This document shows, one piece after another, positions 45,784 to 56,111 of a stretch of DNA of 64,000 nt. The number at the start of each line of letters is the position of its first letter. Positions within the stretch are counted from its first letter, which is position 1. The notes below the pieces were generated by a model. That model did no database searches, was not told where the DNA came from, and saw only the letters and a list, made by a program, of their open reading frames with translations. The stretch is taken from contig JADJAK010000006.1 of the NCBI GenBank assembly GCA_016704275.1, positions 1 to 64,000 on the forward strand. The letters run 5' to 3'. A program made the position numbers and the translations under genes. This DNA comes from Gemmatimonadota bacterium. GTDB taxonomy: Bacteria > Gemmatimonadota > Gemmatimonadetes > Gemmatimonadales > GWC2-71-9.

Positions 45784-47172
45784 ATGCACACACCCCATCC
45801 CTTCCCCTACGACACTGTCCTCGACACCATCGGCCAGACCCCCCTGATTCGTCTGGGGCGGGTCGGTCGAGACGTCCGCACGCCGGTCTTCGGCAAGGCG
45901 GAGTACGTCAATCCGGGTGGCTCGGTGAAGGACCGGATCGGTCTGGCGATCATCGAGGCGGCGGAGCGTGATGGCTCGCTCAAGCCGGGCGGGGTGATTG
46001 TCGAGGGGACCAGCGGCAACACCGGGGTCGGTCTCGCGATCGCGGCCGCACTCAAGGGGTATCGCTGCATCTTCACGATGCCCGACAAGATGTCGCAGGA
46101 GAAGGTGCGGTTGCTCAAGGCGTATGGCGCCGAGGTAGTGATCACGCCGACGGCGGTGCCGCCCGATCATCCCGAGAACTATGTCATGAAGGCGAAGCAG
46201 ATCACCCATGACACGCCGGGAGCGATCCTCGCCAATCAGTTCTACAACCAGGTCAATCCCGAGGCGCACTACGCCACCACTGGCCCCGAGATCTGGGCGC
46301 AGACCGGTGGCAAGGTCACCCATGTCGTGGCGGGCGCCGGCACGGGCGGCACCATCAGCGGCATCGGCAAGTACCTCAAGGAACAGAACCCCGCGATCCG
46401 CATCATCGCCGGCGACCCGGTCGGCTCGCTCTACAGCGGCTACCATCGCACGCGCACCATCGGCACCGACGGCGCGCCGTACAAGGTCGAGGGGATCGGG
46501 GGCGACAAGGCGCCGACGACGGTGTGGTGGGACCTGATCGACGAGTTCCGCCAGTGCAGTGACCGCGATGCGATGGCGATGGCGCGTCGCCTGGCGCGCG
46601 AGGAAGGGATCCTCGTCGGCGGTTCGGCGGGCGTGAACGTGCATCTCTCGCTGCAGTTGGCGCGCGAGCTCAACGACCCCGCCGCCTGCATCGTCACCAT
46701 TCTCTGCGATACCGGCGAGCGCTACCTGAGCAAGGTGTTCAACGACGAATGGCTGCAGGAGAATCAGCTGCTCGAGACGGTGAAGCCGACCGTGGGCGAC
46801 CTCCTCGCCAAGCGCGGCGGTTCGCATCCGACGCTGGTGCAGCTCGCGCCCTCCGCGCAGGTGCGCCAGGCGGTGAACCTGATGCACACCTGGGATGTGT
46901 CGCAGATCCCGGTGATCGAGGATGGTCGCTGCATCGGCGCCCTCAACGAGGGGACCCTCATGACGCAGGCACTCGAGCAGCCGACGCTGCTCGATCGTCC
47001 GGTGCGCGAGGTGATGGAAGAGCCCTACCCCGTGGTCGAGCTCTCGCTCCCGGTGGATCGGCTCGCGCCGATGCTCACGCGCGAATCACCGGCGGCGCTG
47101 GTCCGCGACGGCAACACGCTGGTGGGGATCGTGAGTCGGTATGATGTGTTGCAGTTGATGATTGGACGATGA
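45784..47172 (+). CDS. cbs: Cystathionine beta-synthase with CBS domain pair
   Basis: The 462-residue PLP enzyme condenses serine and homocysteine to cystathionine. It has the fold-type II core: TIGQTPLIRLGRV, the PLP lysine in NPGGSVKDRIGLAI near residue 47, GTSGNTGVGLA, and the GAGTGGTISGIG phosphate loop near 181. EGIGGDKAPTTVWW follows. A C-terminal pair of CBS regulatory domains starts near 345 (VRQAVNLMHTWDVSQIPVIE) and ends with LVRDGNTLVGIVSRYDVLQL. No heme-binding N-terminal domain is present, as usual in bacteria. The end lies beside a heptamer hairpin. Confidence 0.94.
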   Translation: MHTPHPFPYDTVLDTIGQTPLIRLGRVGRDVRTPVFGKAEYVNPGGSVKDRIGLAIIEAAERDGSLKPGGVIVEGTSGNTGVGLAIAAALKGYRCIFTMPDKMSQEKVRLLKAYGAEVVITPTAVPPDHPENYVMKAKQITHDTPGAILANQFYNQVNPEAHYATTGPEIWAQTGGKVTHVVAGAGTGGTISGIGKYLKEQNPAIRIIAGDPVGSLYSGYHRTRTIGTDGAPYKVEGIGGDKAPTTVWWDLIDEFRQCSDRDAMAMARRLAREEGILVGGSAGVNVHLSLQLARELNDPAACIVTILCDTGERYLSKVFNDEWLQENQLLETVKPTVGDLLAKRGGSHPTLVQLAPSAQVRQAVNLMHTWDVSQIPVIEDGRCIGALNEGTLMTQALEQPTLLDRPVREVMEEPYPVVELSLPVDRLAPMLTRESPAALVRDGNTLVGIVSRYDVLQLMIGR

Positions 47173-47203
47173 TCGATGATCGATGATCGATGATCGATCA
47201 TCG
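47167..47203. repeat. ATGATCG heptamer array after cbs
   Basis: Four ATGATCG units are followed by a short complementary ATCGATCATCGG. They overlap the cbs stop and reach the stop of the convergent DUF6265 gene. Confidence 0.9.
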
Positions 47204-47695
47204 GTCTCTTTTGGTCCGCCCTTCACCGCTCGCACTTCGTACGGCCATACGCCCCACAGCAAACCCCCGCATCCCATTCGGCCCGGGCCCCTGCACCAAC
47301 GCGACCACCGAATCGGCCGTCACGCGACGGTAGCTGATCTTGGTCGGAAAGTCGTGCTGCGGATTCTCGACGACCAACAGCGTGTCACTGGCGATCGTGG
47401 AGCGGAATGCGGTCGGCGTCTGGCCCGAGGGAGCGGCGTGATACACCACCACCTCCCCGTCCTGTCGGAGCGAGAGTTGTTCCGACTCCCGCAGGGCCCC
47501 ACCCGCCACCGTCCGTGACGCTCCCAGCATCAATCCACCCGCCGGGCCCATCCACATCTCCACGGTGCTCCGGGTCGCGCTCTTCTGTTCCCAGCACCCC
47601 GCCATCCATCCCAGCCGATCGATCGCCTGTTGGGCGCTGAGCGCGGGCACGGCGGTAAGGGTGAGCACGAGGGCAACCGACGACGCGCGGATCAT
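47198..47695 (-). CDS. Exported DUF6265 family protein
   Basis: The 165-residue protein has a signal peptide (ASSVALVLTLTAVPALSAQ). It then has the DUF6265 signature LGWMAGCWEQ, and EMWMGPAGGLMLGASRTV follows. Later segments are LRQDGEVVVYHAAPSGQ and LLVVENPQHDFPTKISYRR. The body is a beta-rich barrel of unknown ligand, likely periplasmic. I chose the ATG at 47695 because GGAG lies six bases upstream. It is convergent with cbs. Confidence 0.88.
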   Translation of the reverse strand: MIRASSVALVLTLTAVPALSAQQAIDRLGWMAGCWEQKSATRSTVEMWMGPAGGLMLGASRTVAGGALRESEQLSLRQDGEVVVYHAAPSGQTPTAFRSTIASDTLLVVENPQHDFPTKISYRRVTADSVVALVQGPGPNGMRGFAVGRMAVRSASGEGRTKRDR

Positions 47696-47750
47696 GCGAG
47701 GCTCCATGGCAGAAGGGAGAGGAATCCTGCGCGTGGTGCCAGCCGGCTGA

Positions 47751-48530
47751 CTAGGACGAATGCGACAGCAGCGCGGCCGTCATTCCCGGGGTGTCGCGGA
47801 AGTGGTGGATCGGTGCGGTCCCTGTGAAGGCCCGAAAGTCCCGCTCGGCGTGGGATTGATCGTAGTAACCCGCGAGGTGCGCCGCGCGTGACCCCGTGAT
47901 CCCGCCGGATTGGCAGAGTCCGTAGAAGCGGCGGAATCGGATCATCCGTTGCAGCACCTTGGGCGGAAGTCCCGTGTCGTTGGCCACCCGTCGCTCCAGC
48001 GTGCGTACCGAGACCCCCACTGTCCCGGCCACGGCCGCGATTCGTGATCCCCCGGCCAGGAGGCGGACGGCATGTTCCGACCCGTTGCACGGTCGCCCCG
48101 TCGTCCGCGCACCGATCGCCTGGGCAAGCGCCTCGAAGGGGGTCGACGATCGCGCCGCCGCGAGCAGTGCCCGCGACAGTGGGCGGTCGACCGCATCCAG
48201 TGGAATCACGCTGTCACGCATGGCATCGAGCGGAATGCCCAGCAGCGCTCGTGCTCCGGCCGTGCGGAAACGGATCCCGATCACGTCGGCGCTGGCACCG
48301 GCCGCCAGGAGAAGTGGCGCGGTGAGTTGTCCCGCGAGCATCACCTCGTCCTGAGCGGAGCTGTTGCCGGACGCGTCGATCTGGTGGAAGCAGTCCGCGA
48401 GATGAATCACGATCTCCATCCGGCCATCCGGAACCACCGGCTGCTGTCCCAGCCCGTGGCCGCGAAGCCGCCAGAAGGTGCGGATCCAGCCGTCCAGCGG
48501 CGGAGGTGGTGGAGATTCCTGATAGTCCAT
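47751..48530 (-). CDS. AraC-family transcriptional regulator
   Basis: The 259-residue protein has an N-terminal DUF6597/ligand-type domain (IRTFWRLRGHGLGQQPVVPD, EIVIHLADCF) and a C-terminal AraC double helix-turn-helix. The latter reads RIAAVAGTVGVSVRTLERRV and GITGSRAAHLAGYYDQSHAE, then RDFRAFTGTAPIHHFR. It probably senses a small molecule and regulates nearby or distant genes; the target is not evident. It runs in the same direction as rsmD and DUF6265 but with repeat or gap sequence between. Confidence 0.9.
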   Translation of the reverse strand: MDYQESPPPPPLDGWIRTFWRLRGHGLGQQPVVPDGRMEIVIHLADCFHQIDASGNSSAQDEVMLAGQLTAPLLLAAGASADVIGIRFRTAGARALLGIPLDAMRDSVIPLDAVDRPLSRALLAAARSSTPFEALAQAIGARTTGRPCNGSEHAVRLLAGGSRIAAVAGTVGVSVRTLERRVANDTGLPPKVLQRMIRFRRFYGLCQSGGITGSRAAHLAGYYDQSHAERDFRAFTGTAPIHHFRDTPGMTAALLSHSS

Positions 48531-48548
48531 GGGATTCGAGGAAGGTGA

Positions 48549-48579
48549 CGATGATCGACGATCGATCATCGATGATCAA

Positions 48580-48592
<13 letters not shown>
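48549..48592. repeat. ATGATCG inverted heptamer hairpin
   Basis: Short inverted units with substitutions lie between the AraC gene and rsmD. Downstream in the rsmD 3' coding end, TCGCTTT/TCGCTGT units (48605-48624) also have a seven-base period. Confidence 0.85.
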
Positions 48593-50654
<2,062 letters not shown>

Positions 50655-50676
50655 CCCAAACACCGGAAGCCACCGA

Positions 50677-51543
50677 ATGAGCGGAGCCCTGCAAGACCGC
50701 ATCACCCCCTGGGTTGGTCGCCTGATCGCGATCAACGCCGTGGTGTTGCTGTTGCAGCAGACGCTCTTTCCGTCGGAGGTCCTGCTCGACCTGGTGACCT
50801 TCGACCCGGCCCGGGCCTTGGCGCGGCCGTGGACGTTCGTCACCTACATGTTCGTGCACGGCGGGCTCTTCCACCTGGTCGGCAACTCGATTGCCCTCTT
50901 CGTCTTCGGCCCACCGGTCGAGCGTCGCCTCGGCAGCACCGCGTTCCTCTTCTTCTATCTCTACTGCGGCCTCGGCGCGGCGATCACCTCGCTGCTGCTC
51001 TGGACCGTCGCGCCGTCATTCATCTACCCCTTCATCGGCGCTTCCGGCGCGGTGCTCGGCGTGGCGTTCGCGTTCGCGAAGTTCCATCCCGATGCCAAGC
51101 TGTATGTCTTCCCGCTGCCGATGCCGATCAAGGCGCGGACGCTGGTGGCGATCATGGCGGGGCTCGATGTCTTCGGCGCGCTGATGGGGAGCGACGGCGT
51201 GGCGCATGTGGCCCACCTGGGTGGGCTGCTCTGCGGCTGGCTCTTCTTCGTGATTCAGGGCGGCGGGAAGTCCTTCGAGCCACCGCACATCGCGCCGCCG
51301 CGAGCGCGCATTCCGGTCGCCGCGCCGGCCGCCGAACTCGGCACCGGCGGCACCGCGCCGCGACGCGAGCGCTTGACGGAACGCGCGCCGAGTGCGCCGG
51401 TGCGCGATCCGGTGATGGATGAACGGCTGGAGATGGACCGGCTGCTCGACAAGATCAGCGCGGCCGGCATCGATGCGCTCAGTGCCGACGAACGGCGCTT
51501 CCTCGACGAGGCGGCGAAGCGGCGCCGCGGCGAACTGCACTAG
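50677..51543 (+). CDS. Rhomboid family intramembrane serine protease
   Basis: The 288-residue protein has six membrane segments in residues 1-195. The catalytic serine is in IGASGAVLG (S123) and the histidine in VAHVAHLGG (H180). The HGGLFHLVGNSIALFVFG loop carries the conserved H-x-x-x-N oxyanion region. A cytoplasmic tail of about 90 residues (Pro/Ala-rich, then helical RLLDKISAAGIDALSADERR) is an extension. Such tails occur in several bacterial rhomboids. The enzyme cleaves transmembrane substrates within the bilayer. It is 3 bases from the convergent kinase stop. Confidence 0.94.
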   Translation: MSGALQDRITPWVGRLIAINAVVLLLQQTLFPSEVLLDLVTFDPARALARPWTFVTYMFVHGGLFHLVGNSIALFVFGPPVERRLGSTAFLFFYLYCGLGAAITSLLLWTVAPSFIYPFIGASGAVLGVAFAFAKFHPDAKLYVFPLPMPIKARTLVAIMAGLDVFGALMGSDGVAHVAHLGGLLCGWLFFVIQGGGKSFEPPHIAPPRARIPVAAPAAELGTGGTAPRRERLTERAPSAPVRDPVMDERLEMDRLLDKISAAGIDALSADERRFLDEAAKRRRGELH

Positions 51544-51546
51544 CGC

Positions 51547-54500
51547 TCAACGCGCGCCGAGCATCGCCATCACCTTCGCCAGCAACTCCTGCCTCGAGAA
51601 CGGCTTCTCCAGAAAATCGATCTCCCCGCCGAGGATGCCATCATGCACGATGGCATCCTCCGTATATCCGGACATGAAGAGCACCAGCGTCTCCGGGCGG
51701 AGCGCGTGCACCCCTTCCGCCACCAGCCGCCCGTTGATGCCGGGCAGCACCACGTCGGTCAACAGCAAGTCGAGTGGCCCGGTATGCTGCGCCGCCATCT
51801 CGAGCGCCACTTCACCGTCGGGTGCCGACAGCACGGTGAAGCCGGCCCGCGTGAAGATCCGCGTCACCAACGAGCGGAGCAGTTCCTCGTCTTCCACCAG
51901 GAGGATGGTGCCGGAGCCGGTTTCCGCGGTGACCTCTGCGACGGGCTCCGGCGGCGTGGGTGGCGCGCTCACCAGCGGGAAATAGACGGTCATCGTCGTC
52001 CCCGAGCCCACCTCGCTCTCCACGACCACATGCCCACCACTCTGGGTCACGATGCCGATCACGGTCGAGAGGCCGAGACCGGTGCCACCCTGCCCCGCCT
52101 TGGTGGTGAAGAACGGCTCGAAGATCCGCGCCCGCACCGCCGGATCAATGCCGACGCCGGTGTCGGTCACGGCCAGCATCCCGTATGTCCCCGGCGGGAT
52201 GCCGACATGGCTCGCCGCGAAGTCATCCGAGAGCTCCACCTCGGCGGTCTCGATCTGGAGCGAGCCACCCGTCGGCATCGCATCCTTGGCGTTGACCACC
52301 AGATTCAGCAGCACCTGTTCGAGTTGACCCGGGTCGACGGTGACACAGACCTGCTCCTCGGCCAACCGCAGTCGCTGGTGGATCGACTCGCCGACGACGC
52401 GCCCGAGCAGGGTGCTGAGTTCGCGCACTGTGTCGGAGAGGTCGATCGTGCGCGGTTGCAGCAGCTGCTTGCGCGAGAACGCGAGCAACTTGCGCGTCAA
52501 CTCGGCAGAGCGCGTGGCGGCGCGGACGATTTCCTTCAGGTGTGACTTGGCTTCCGTCGACGCGTCCTGCAGGTCGAGCGACAGCAACTCCGCGAAGCCG
52601 GAGATCGCCGTGAGCATGTTGTTGAAATCGTGGGCGATGCCGCCGGCGAGCCGACCGACCGCCTCCATCTTCTGCGATTCGCGCAGCTGCTCCTCGAGAT
52701 TCCGTCGCTCGGTGATGTCACGATCGACCGCCACCCAGTGGGTGAACTGGCCGGTCGCGTCCGCCACCGGGGCGATGTCCATCTCGACCCAGAACGGCGT
52801 GCCGTCGCGACGAACGTTCTGCAGCTCCTCGCGCACCGGGTGCCACTGGGCCAGCGCCGTGCGTACTCGTTCCAGGGTGGCGGGATCGGTGACGTCGCCC
52901 TGCAGGAAGCGCGGCGAGCGGCCGATGACGTCGCTCCGGTGCCACCCCGTCACGCGCTCGAAGGCCCGATTGACGAATCGGATCCGCGGACCAGGCTCGT
53001 CGATCGGCCCGGCCTCGGTGATCATCACCATGTCGTTGAGGTTCTCGATCGCCGCCTGCAGCAGCCGCAGCTCCTCGTCGACGCGACGGTGCTCCACCGC
53101 CACCGACGCGAGTCGCGCGATCGTCTCCATCGTGGTGAGTTGTGCCGAGGTCGGTGCGCGGGTCGAGTCGGGATAGATCGCCACCGTGCCGGCCACGGCC
53201 CCGTCGGCGGTATGGAACGGCATCGACCAGCAGGCCACCAGTCCGTGCTCGGCCGCCAGTTCGCGCCAATTGCTCCAGAGCGGATCGTGCTGAATGTCGG
53301 TGGTGAGGACCACGGCGTCCCGCCAGGCGGCCGAGCCACAGGTGCCGGCGGTTGGGCCGATCGGCTGCCCCTCCAGCGCTTTCATGTATGGTGCCGGGAG
53401 GTTGGGCGCCGCACCACCGTGCAAGTGGCCGTCGCGCACCAGCAGGATCGAGCCGACGGCGTCGGGGACGAGGATCTCGGCGGATCGGACCAGGTCGGTC
53501 AGGATCTCGGTGAGCGGCGCGCGCCGGGCCAGATGCTCCAGGGCGTCCCGGTGCAACGACTCGATCTCGGTGGTCCGGCGCCGCTCGGTCACATCGCGGA
53601 CGGTGCCATAGATGAGGTCGTGCGCGGCGTCGGGAAAGACCGCCCACTCAAGCCAGCGCCAGCCACCATCGGCGTGGCGATAACGATTCGTGAAGGAGTT
53701 GACGGTCCGAAGGCCGCGCGTCAACCGCTCGTTCTGTGCCTCGGTGGCGGCGAGGTCCTCGGGGTGGATCCAGTGATCCCAGGGCAGATCCAGCAGCTCG
53801 CGGTCGGTCCGACCCAGCATTTCGCAGAACGCGGGGTTCACCCGTCGGAAGTATCTGTCGGTGCCCGCCACGACGAGTCCGTCGAGCGAGAGTTCGAAGA
53901 GGTGGTCGGCCATCTCGAGCTCGCGGGCATGCCCGATCAGCTCCGCGAGCCGCGGCAGAAAGGCCTCGACCAGTCCGCGCGATGGATCATTGCCGAACGA
54001 CTCGCCATGCAGGAAGACGAGGATGGCGACGGCGTTGCCGTTGCTCAACAGCGGAACCGCCAACCCCGCACGAAGCCCGGCCGCCGTCGCGAGGTTGCCG
54101 GGGACGAAGCCATGCTCCGGCGTGAGTTCCTCGAGATAGACCGGATGCAGCGTCCGTGCGGCCAGGCCGGGCAAGCCGAAGTGCAGTTCGAACCGCTGCT
54201 CGTCCATCGCCGCCTGGAATTCGTCCAACCCCGGACGGCCACTCGTCACCGACGCGATGAGTTTCCATTCGCGCCCCCCCATGAGCATCCACGACTCGGC
54301 GACGTCCCACCCGGCCATCGTTCGGAACTCGGCCGCCGCGCGCGCGAGGAGCTCCTCGGCGGTGACACTCCGATCATCGACTCGCGTCAGACGTGACTCG
54401 AATTCGGTGAGCTGGTCGCGAATCACCCGAGCATTGGCTTCGCGGCCGATCATCACCACTCGCTCGCCGCGCGCCTGAAAGCGGAGGTCGAACCAGTCGT

Positions 54501-54753
54501 TCCGGACGCCGACGCGCTCGGTGAATTCGATGCTCGATTGTTCGGCGATCGTCCGTCGGATCACATCGCGCACCCGATCCGCCATCGGCGCGGGCACGGC
54601 CTCCCACAGCGTCGTGGTGCCCGGAACGACTCGCAGCAGTTCGATCGCCTGCTGATTGGCGTACACGACCATGCCCGTCGCATCCGCGACAGCGACGATG
54701 TCGTCGATGTCGTGAATCGCGTCGATGAGGGCGGCCTGCCCTTGGCTGGTCAT
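51547..54753 (-). CDS. Hybrid sensor histidine kinase with PAS, GAF and receiver domains
   Basis: The 1068-residue protein contains, in order: a PAS domain (about 10-110), a GAF domain (about 140-290), and a PAS domain (about 296-415, with LELSLDGLVVAGTDR-like start). Next come a GAF domain (about 425-570) and a PAS domain (about 575-700, ending ITERRNLEEQLRESQKMEAV). A HisKA domain follows with the phospho-accepting histidine at about residue 707 (GGIAHDFNNM). An HATPase domain (N-box LLNLVVNAKDAM, GTGLGLSTV) and a receiver with aspartate D1000 (LLLTDVVLPGING) complete it. No membrane segment is seen, so it is a cytoplasmic sensor. The output partner is not adjacent. The ATG at 54753 is chosen. 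Confidence 0.94.
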   Translation of the reverse strand: MTSQGQAALIDAIHDIDDIVAVADATGMVVYANQQAIELLRVVPGTTTLWEAVPAPMADRVRDVIRRTIAEQSSIEFTERVGVRNDWFDLRFQARGERVVMIGREANARVIRDQLTEFESRLTRVDDRSVTAEELLARAAAEFRTMAGWDVAESWMLMGGREWKLIASVTSGRPGLDEFQAAMDEQRFELHFGLPGLAARTLHPVYLEELTPEHGFVPGNLATAAGLRAGLAVPLLSNGNAVAILVFLHGESFGNDPSRGLVEAFLPRLAELIGHARELEMADHLFELSLDGLVVAGTDRYFRRVNPAFCEMLGRTDRELLDLPWDHWIHPEDLAATEAQNERLTRGLRTVNSFTNRYRHADGGWRWLEWAVFPDAAHDLIYGTVRDVTERRRTTEIESLHRDALEHLARRAPLTEILTDLVRSAEILVPDAVGSILLVRDGHLHGGAAPNLPAPYMKALEGQPIGPTAGTCGSAAWRDAVVLTTDIQHDPLWSNWRELAAEHGLVACWSMPFHTADGAVAGTVAIYPDSTRAPTSAQLTTMETIARLASVAVEHRRVDEELRLLQAAIENLNDMVMITEAGPIDEPGPRIRFVNRAFERVTGWHRSDVIGRSPRFLQGDVTDPATLERVRTALAQWHPVREELQNVRRDGTPFWVEMDIAPVADATGQFTHWVAVDRDITERRNLEEQLRESQKMEAVGRLAGGIAHDFNNMLTAISGFAELLSLDLQDASTEAKSHLKEIVRAATRSAELTRKLLAFSRKQLLQPRTIDLSDTVRELSTLLGRVVGESIHQRLRLAEEQVCVTVDPGQLEQVLLNLVVNAKDAMPTGGSLQIETAEVELSDDFAASHVGIPPGTYGMLAVTDTGVGIDPAVRARIFEPFFTTKAGQGGTGLGLSTVIGIVTQSGGHVVVESEVGSGTTMTVYFPLVSAPPTPPEPVAEVTAETGSGTILLVEDEELLRSLVTRIFTRAGFTVLSAPDGEVALEMAAQHTGPLDLLLTDVVLPGINGRLVAEGVHALRPETLVLFMSGYTEDAIVHDGILGGEIDFLEKPFSRQELLAKVMAMLGAR

Positions 54754-54873
54754 GGCACCATCCGTCGGTGAGAGAGCGCCAACTCCGTGCAAGATACGGC
54801 GTCTGACCGGTTCGCGGGGGGGGAAATCCGCCACCTGTCCCCACGGCGCTCCCGTCGGTAGCTTCGACCACTC

Positions 54874-55710
54874 ATGCCATTGCTTGATCTGGTCACGCCC
54901 TGGGCGGCGGCGCGTGGAGCATCCGACGCCACGCGCGCCATGCACCAATTGCTCGAGCGCCACGCGGCGGTGCTCGAGCGTATCCGGCGCCAGCGGGCAC
55001 CCCACCTCGAGGCGCTGCCGCTGACGACCGATCCGGCGGTGCTGGCGCGGGCAGCGGCCCGAGCTGCCGACGCCTCCTTCTCGCAGCAACTGCGCGACGC
55101 CGAGCAGGCCGCCGCGCGCCTCGGCGCCGACCTTCCCCACTCCACCGTGCTCGTGGCGGGCAGCGACGAGGGCGAGGCCGTCCTCCCCCTCCCCGGTGCG
55201 CCACCGCTCGTGGTGCTCTTCCTGGATCGTGAGCCGGACAACACTGCCCTGCTGCTGGCCCAGGTGCGCGGCCAGGCCGCCATCACCCGGTGGGGCGCGT
55301 CCGATTCCGCCGCGATCCTCCGCGACACCTCCCAGACGACCTGGGACAGCTGGGAATTGACGCGCACCGTGCCGCTGCGTGAGTGGATCTACGCCGTCGG
55401 GGTGGCGATCCATCTCTCGCACGCAGTCTTTCCAGCGACGCCGACGCACCGACTCATCGGCCTGCGGCGCGGCGAAGTCGGTCGGCTGCGCGAGCGGGAG
55501 CGGACGTTGAACGCGCTGCTCACCCCCGATCTCGACGAGTCGGGGCTGGGATTGGTGTTGCGCTGGTTGGTCTCGGAGACGCCCGCCGCGATGCGGACCT
55601 ATCAGGGCACGGTGATCCCGCCGGGTGCCGGGCGCTACCTCGCCTGGCGACTCACCGCGGACCGGGTGGCGCGGGTCGGCGTGCGCGAGGCACTCCGACT
55701 CCCGGCCTGA
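54874..55710 (+). CDS. Hypothetical protein
   Basis: The 278-residue protein is not recognised. It is soluble, helical and Ala/Arg-rich at the N-terminus (RAMHQLLERHAAVLERIRRQ). The middle is more beta-rich (STVLVAGSDEGEAVLPL, PPLVVLFLDREPDN), and the C-terminal part has REWIYAVGVAIHLSHAVFPA and GRYLAWRLTADRVARV. No catalytic motif stands out. A TAGCTT hexamer about 10 bases before the ATG could be its -10. It is divergent from the kinase across a 120-base gap. Confidence 0.65.
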   Translation: MPLLDLVTPWAAARGASDATRAMHQLLERHAAVLERIRRQRAPHLEALPLTTDPAVLARAAARAADASFSQQLRDAEQAAARLGADLPHSTVLVAGSDEGEAVLPLPGAPPLVVLFLDREPDNTALLLAQVRGQAAITRWGASDSAAILRDTSQTTWDSWELTRTVPLREWIYAVGVAIHLSHAVFPATPTHRLIGLRRGEVGRLRERERTLNALLTPDLDESGLGLVLRWLVSETPAAMRTYQGTVIPPGAGRYLAWRLTADRVARVGVREALRLPA

Positions 55711-55716
55711 GACACC

Positions 55717-55947
55717 TCAGGGCGTCGGGGCGATCGGGATCATGCCCTTGTGGGTGCCGTCACAGACCGGCCACTTGGCGCTCTGGCCACAGGAACAGAG
55801 CGAGAGCCGCTGCTGATTCACGCGCGGCGGCAACTCGATGGGGTTGCCGTCGCCATCGACGACTTCGAAATCGCCGTTGAGGACGTAGGGCGCGCAGGGT
55901 GTGGCACTGCGGATGGTGACGCGAAGGGGCGTGGGGGTGTCTGACAT
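55717..55947 (-). CDS. CDGSH iron-sulfur domain protein
   Basis: The 76-residue protein carries the complete CDGSH signature as C-S-C-G-x(3)-W-P-x-C-D-G-T-H (LCSCGQSAKWPVCDGTHKG), which binds a 2Fe-2S cluster with three cysteines and one histidine. It is preceded by a short beta-rich N-terminal part with RVTIRSATPCAPYVLNGDFE. Soluble bacterial versions are thought to act in redox or cluster transfer. Length is typical for single-domain members. It is convergent with the preceding hypothetical gene. Confidence 0.92.
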   Translation of the reverse strand: MSDTPTPLRVTIRSATPCAPYVLNGDFEVVDGDGNPIELPPRVNQQRLSLCSCGQSAKWPVCDGTHKGMIPIAPTP

Positions 55948-56000
55948 GCGCGGAAGATAGGGGGGTTCGGCCCCGACGGCGCGCTCAGATGTCGATCTGT

Positions 56001-56027
56001 GTAAGGGCGACGCATGCGTCGCCCCTA
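56001..56027. repeat. GC palindrome supplying a stop codon
   Basis: GGGCGACGCATGCGTCGCCC with a CTAC flank. On the minus strand its GTAG edge forms the TAG stop of a 28-codon frame at 56025-56111. Confidence 0.9.
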
Positions 56028-56111
56028 CGGCCGCGCTCCCACCATCCGCCGCGACGCCACCCAGCCGACCAACAGATAGATCGCGAGAAAGAGCGCCGAC
56101 CCGCCGCTCAC
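56025..56111 (-). CDS. Possible 28-residue membrane peptide
   Basis: A GTG overlapping the SpoIIM-RDD stop (GTGA) opens a frame that reads VSGGSALFLAIYLLVGWVAS followed by RRMVGARP. It has one clear hydrophobic segment and a positive C-terminal end. The stop comes from a GC palindrome. It could be a small membrane protein translated by coupling, the truncated remains of a longer gene, or chance. Confidence 0.35.
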   Translation of the reverse strand: MSGGSALFLAIYLLVGWVASRRMVGARP

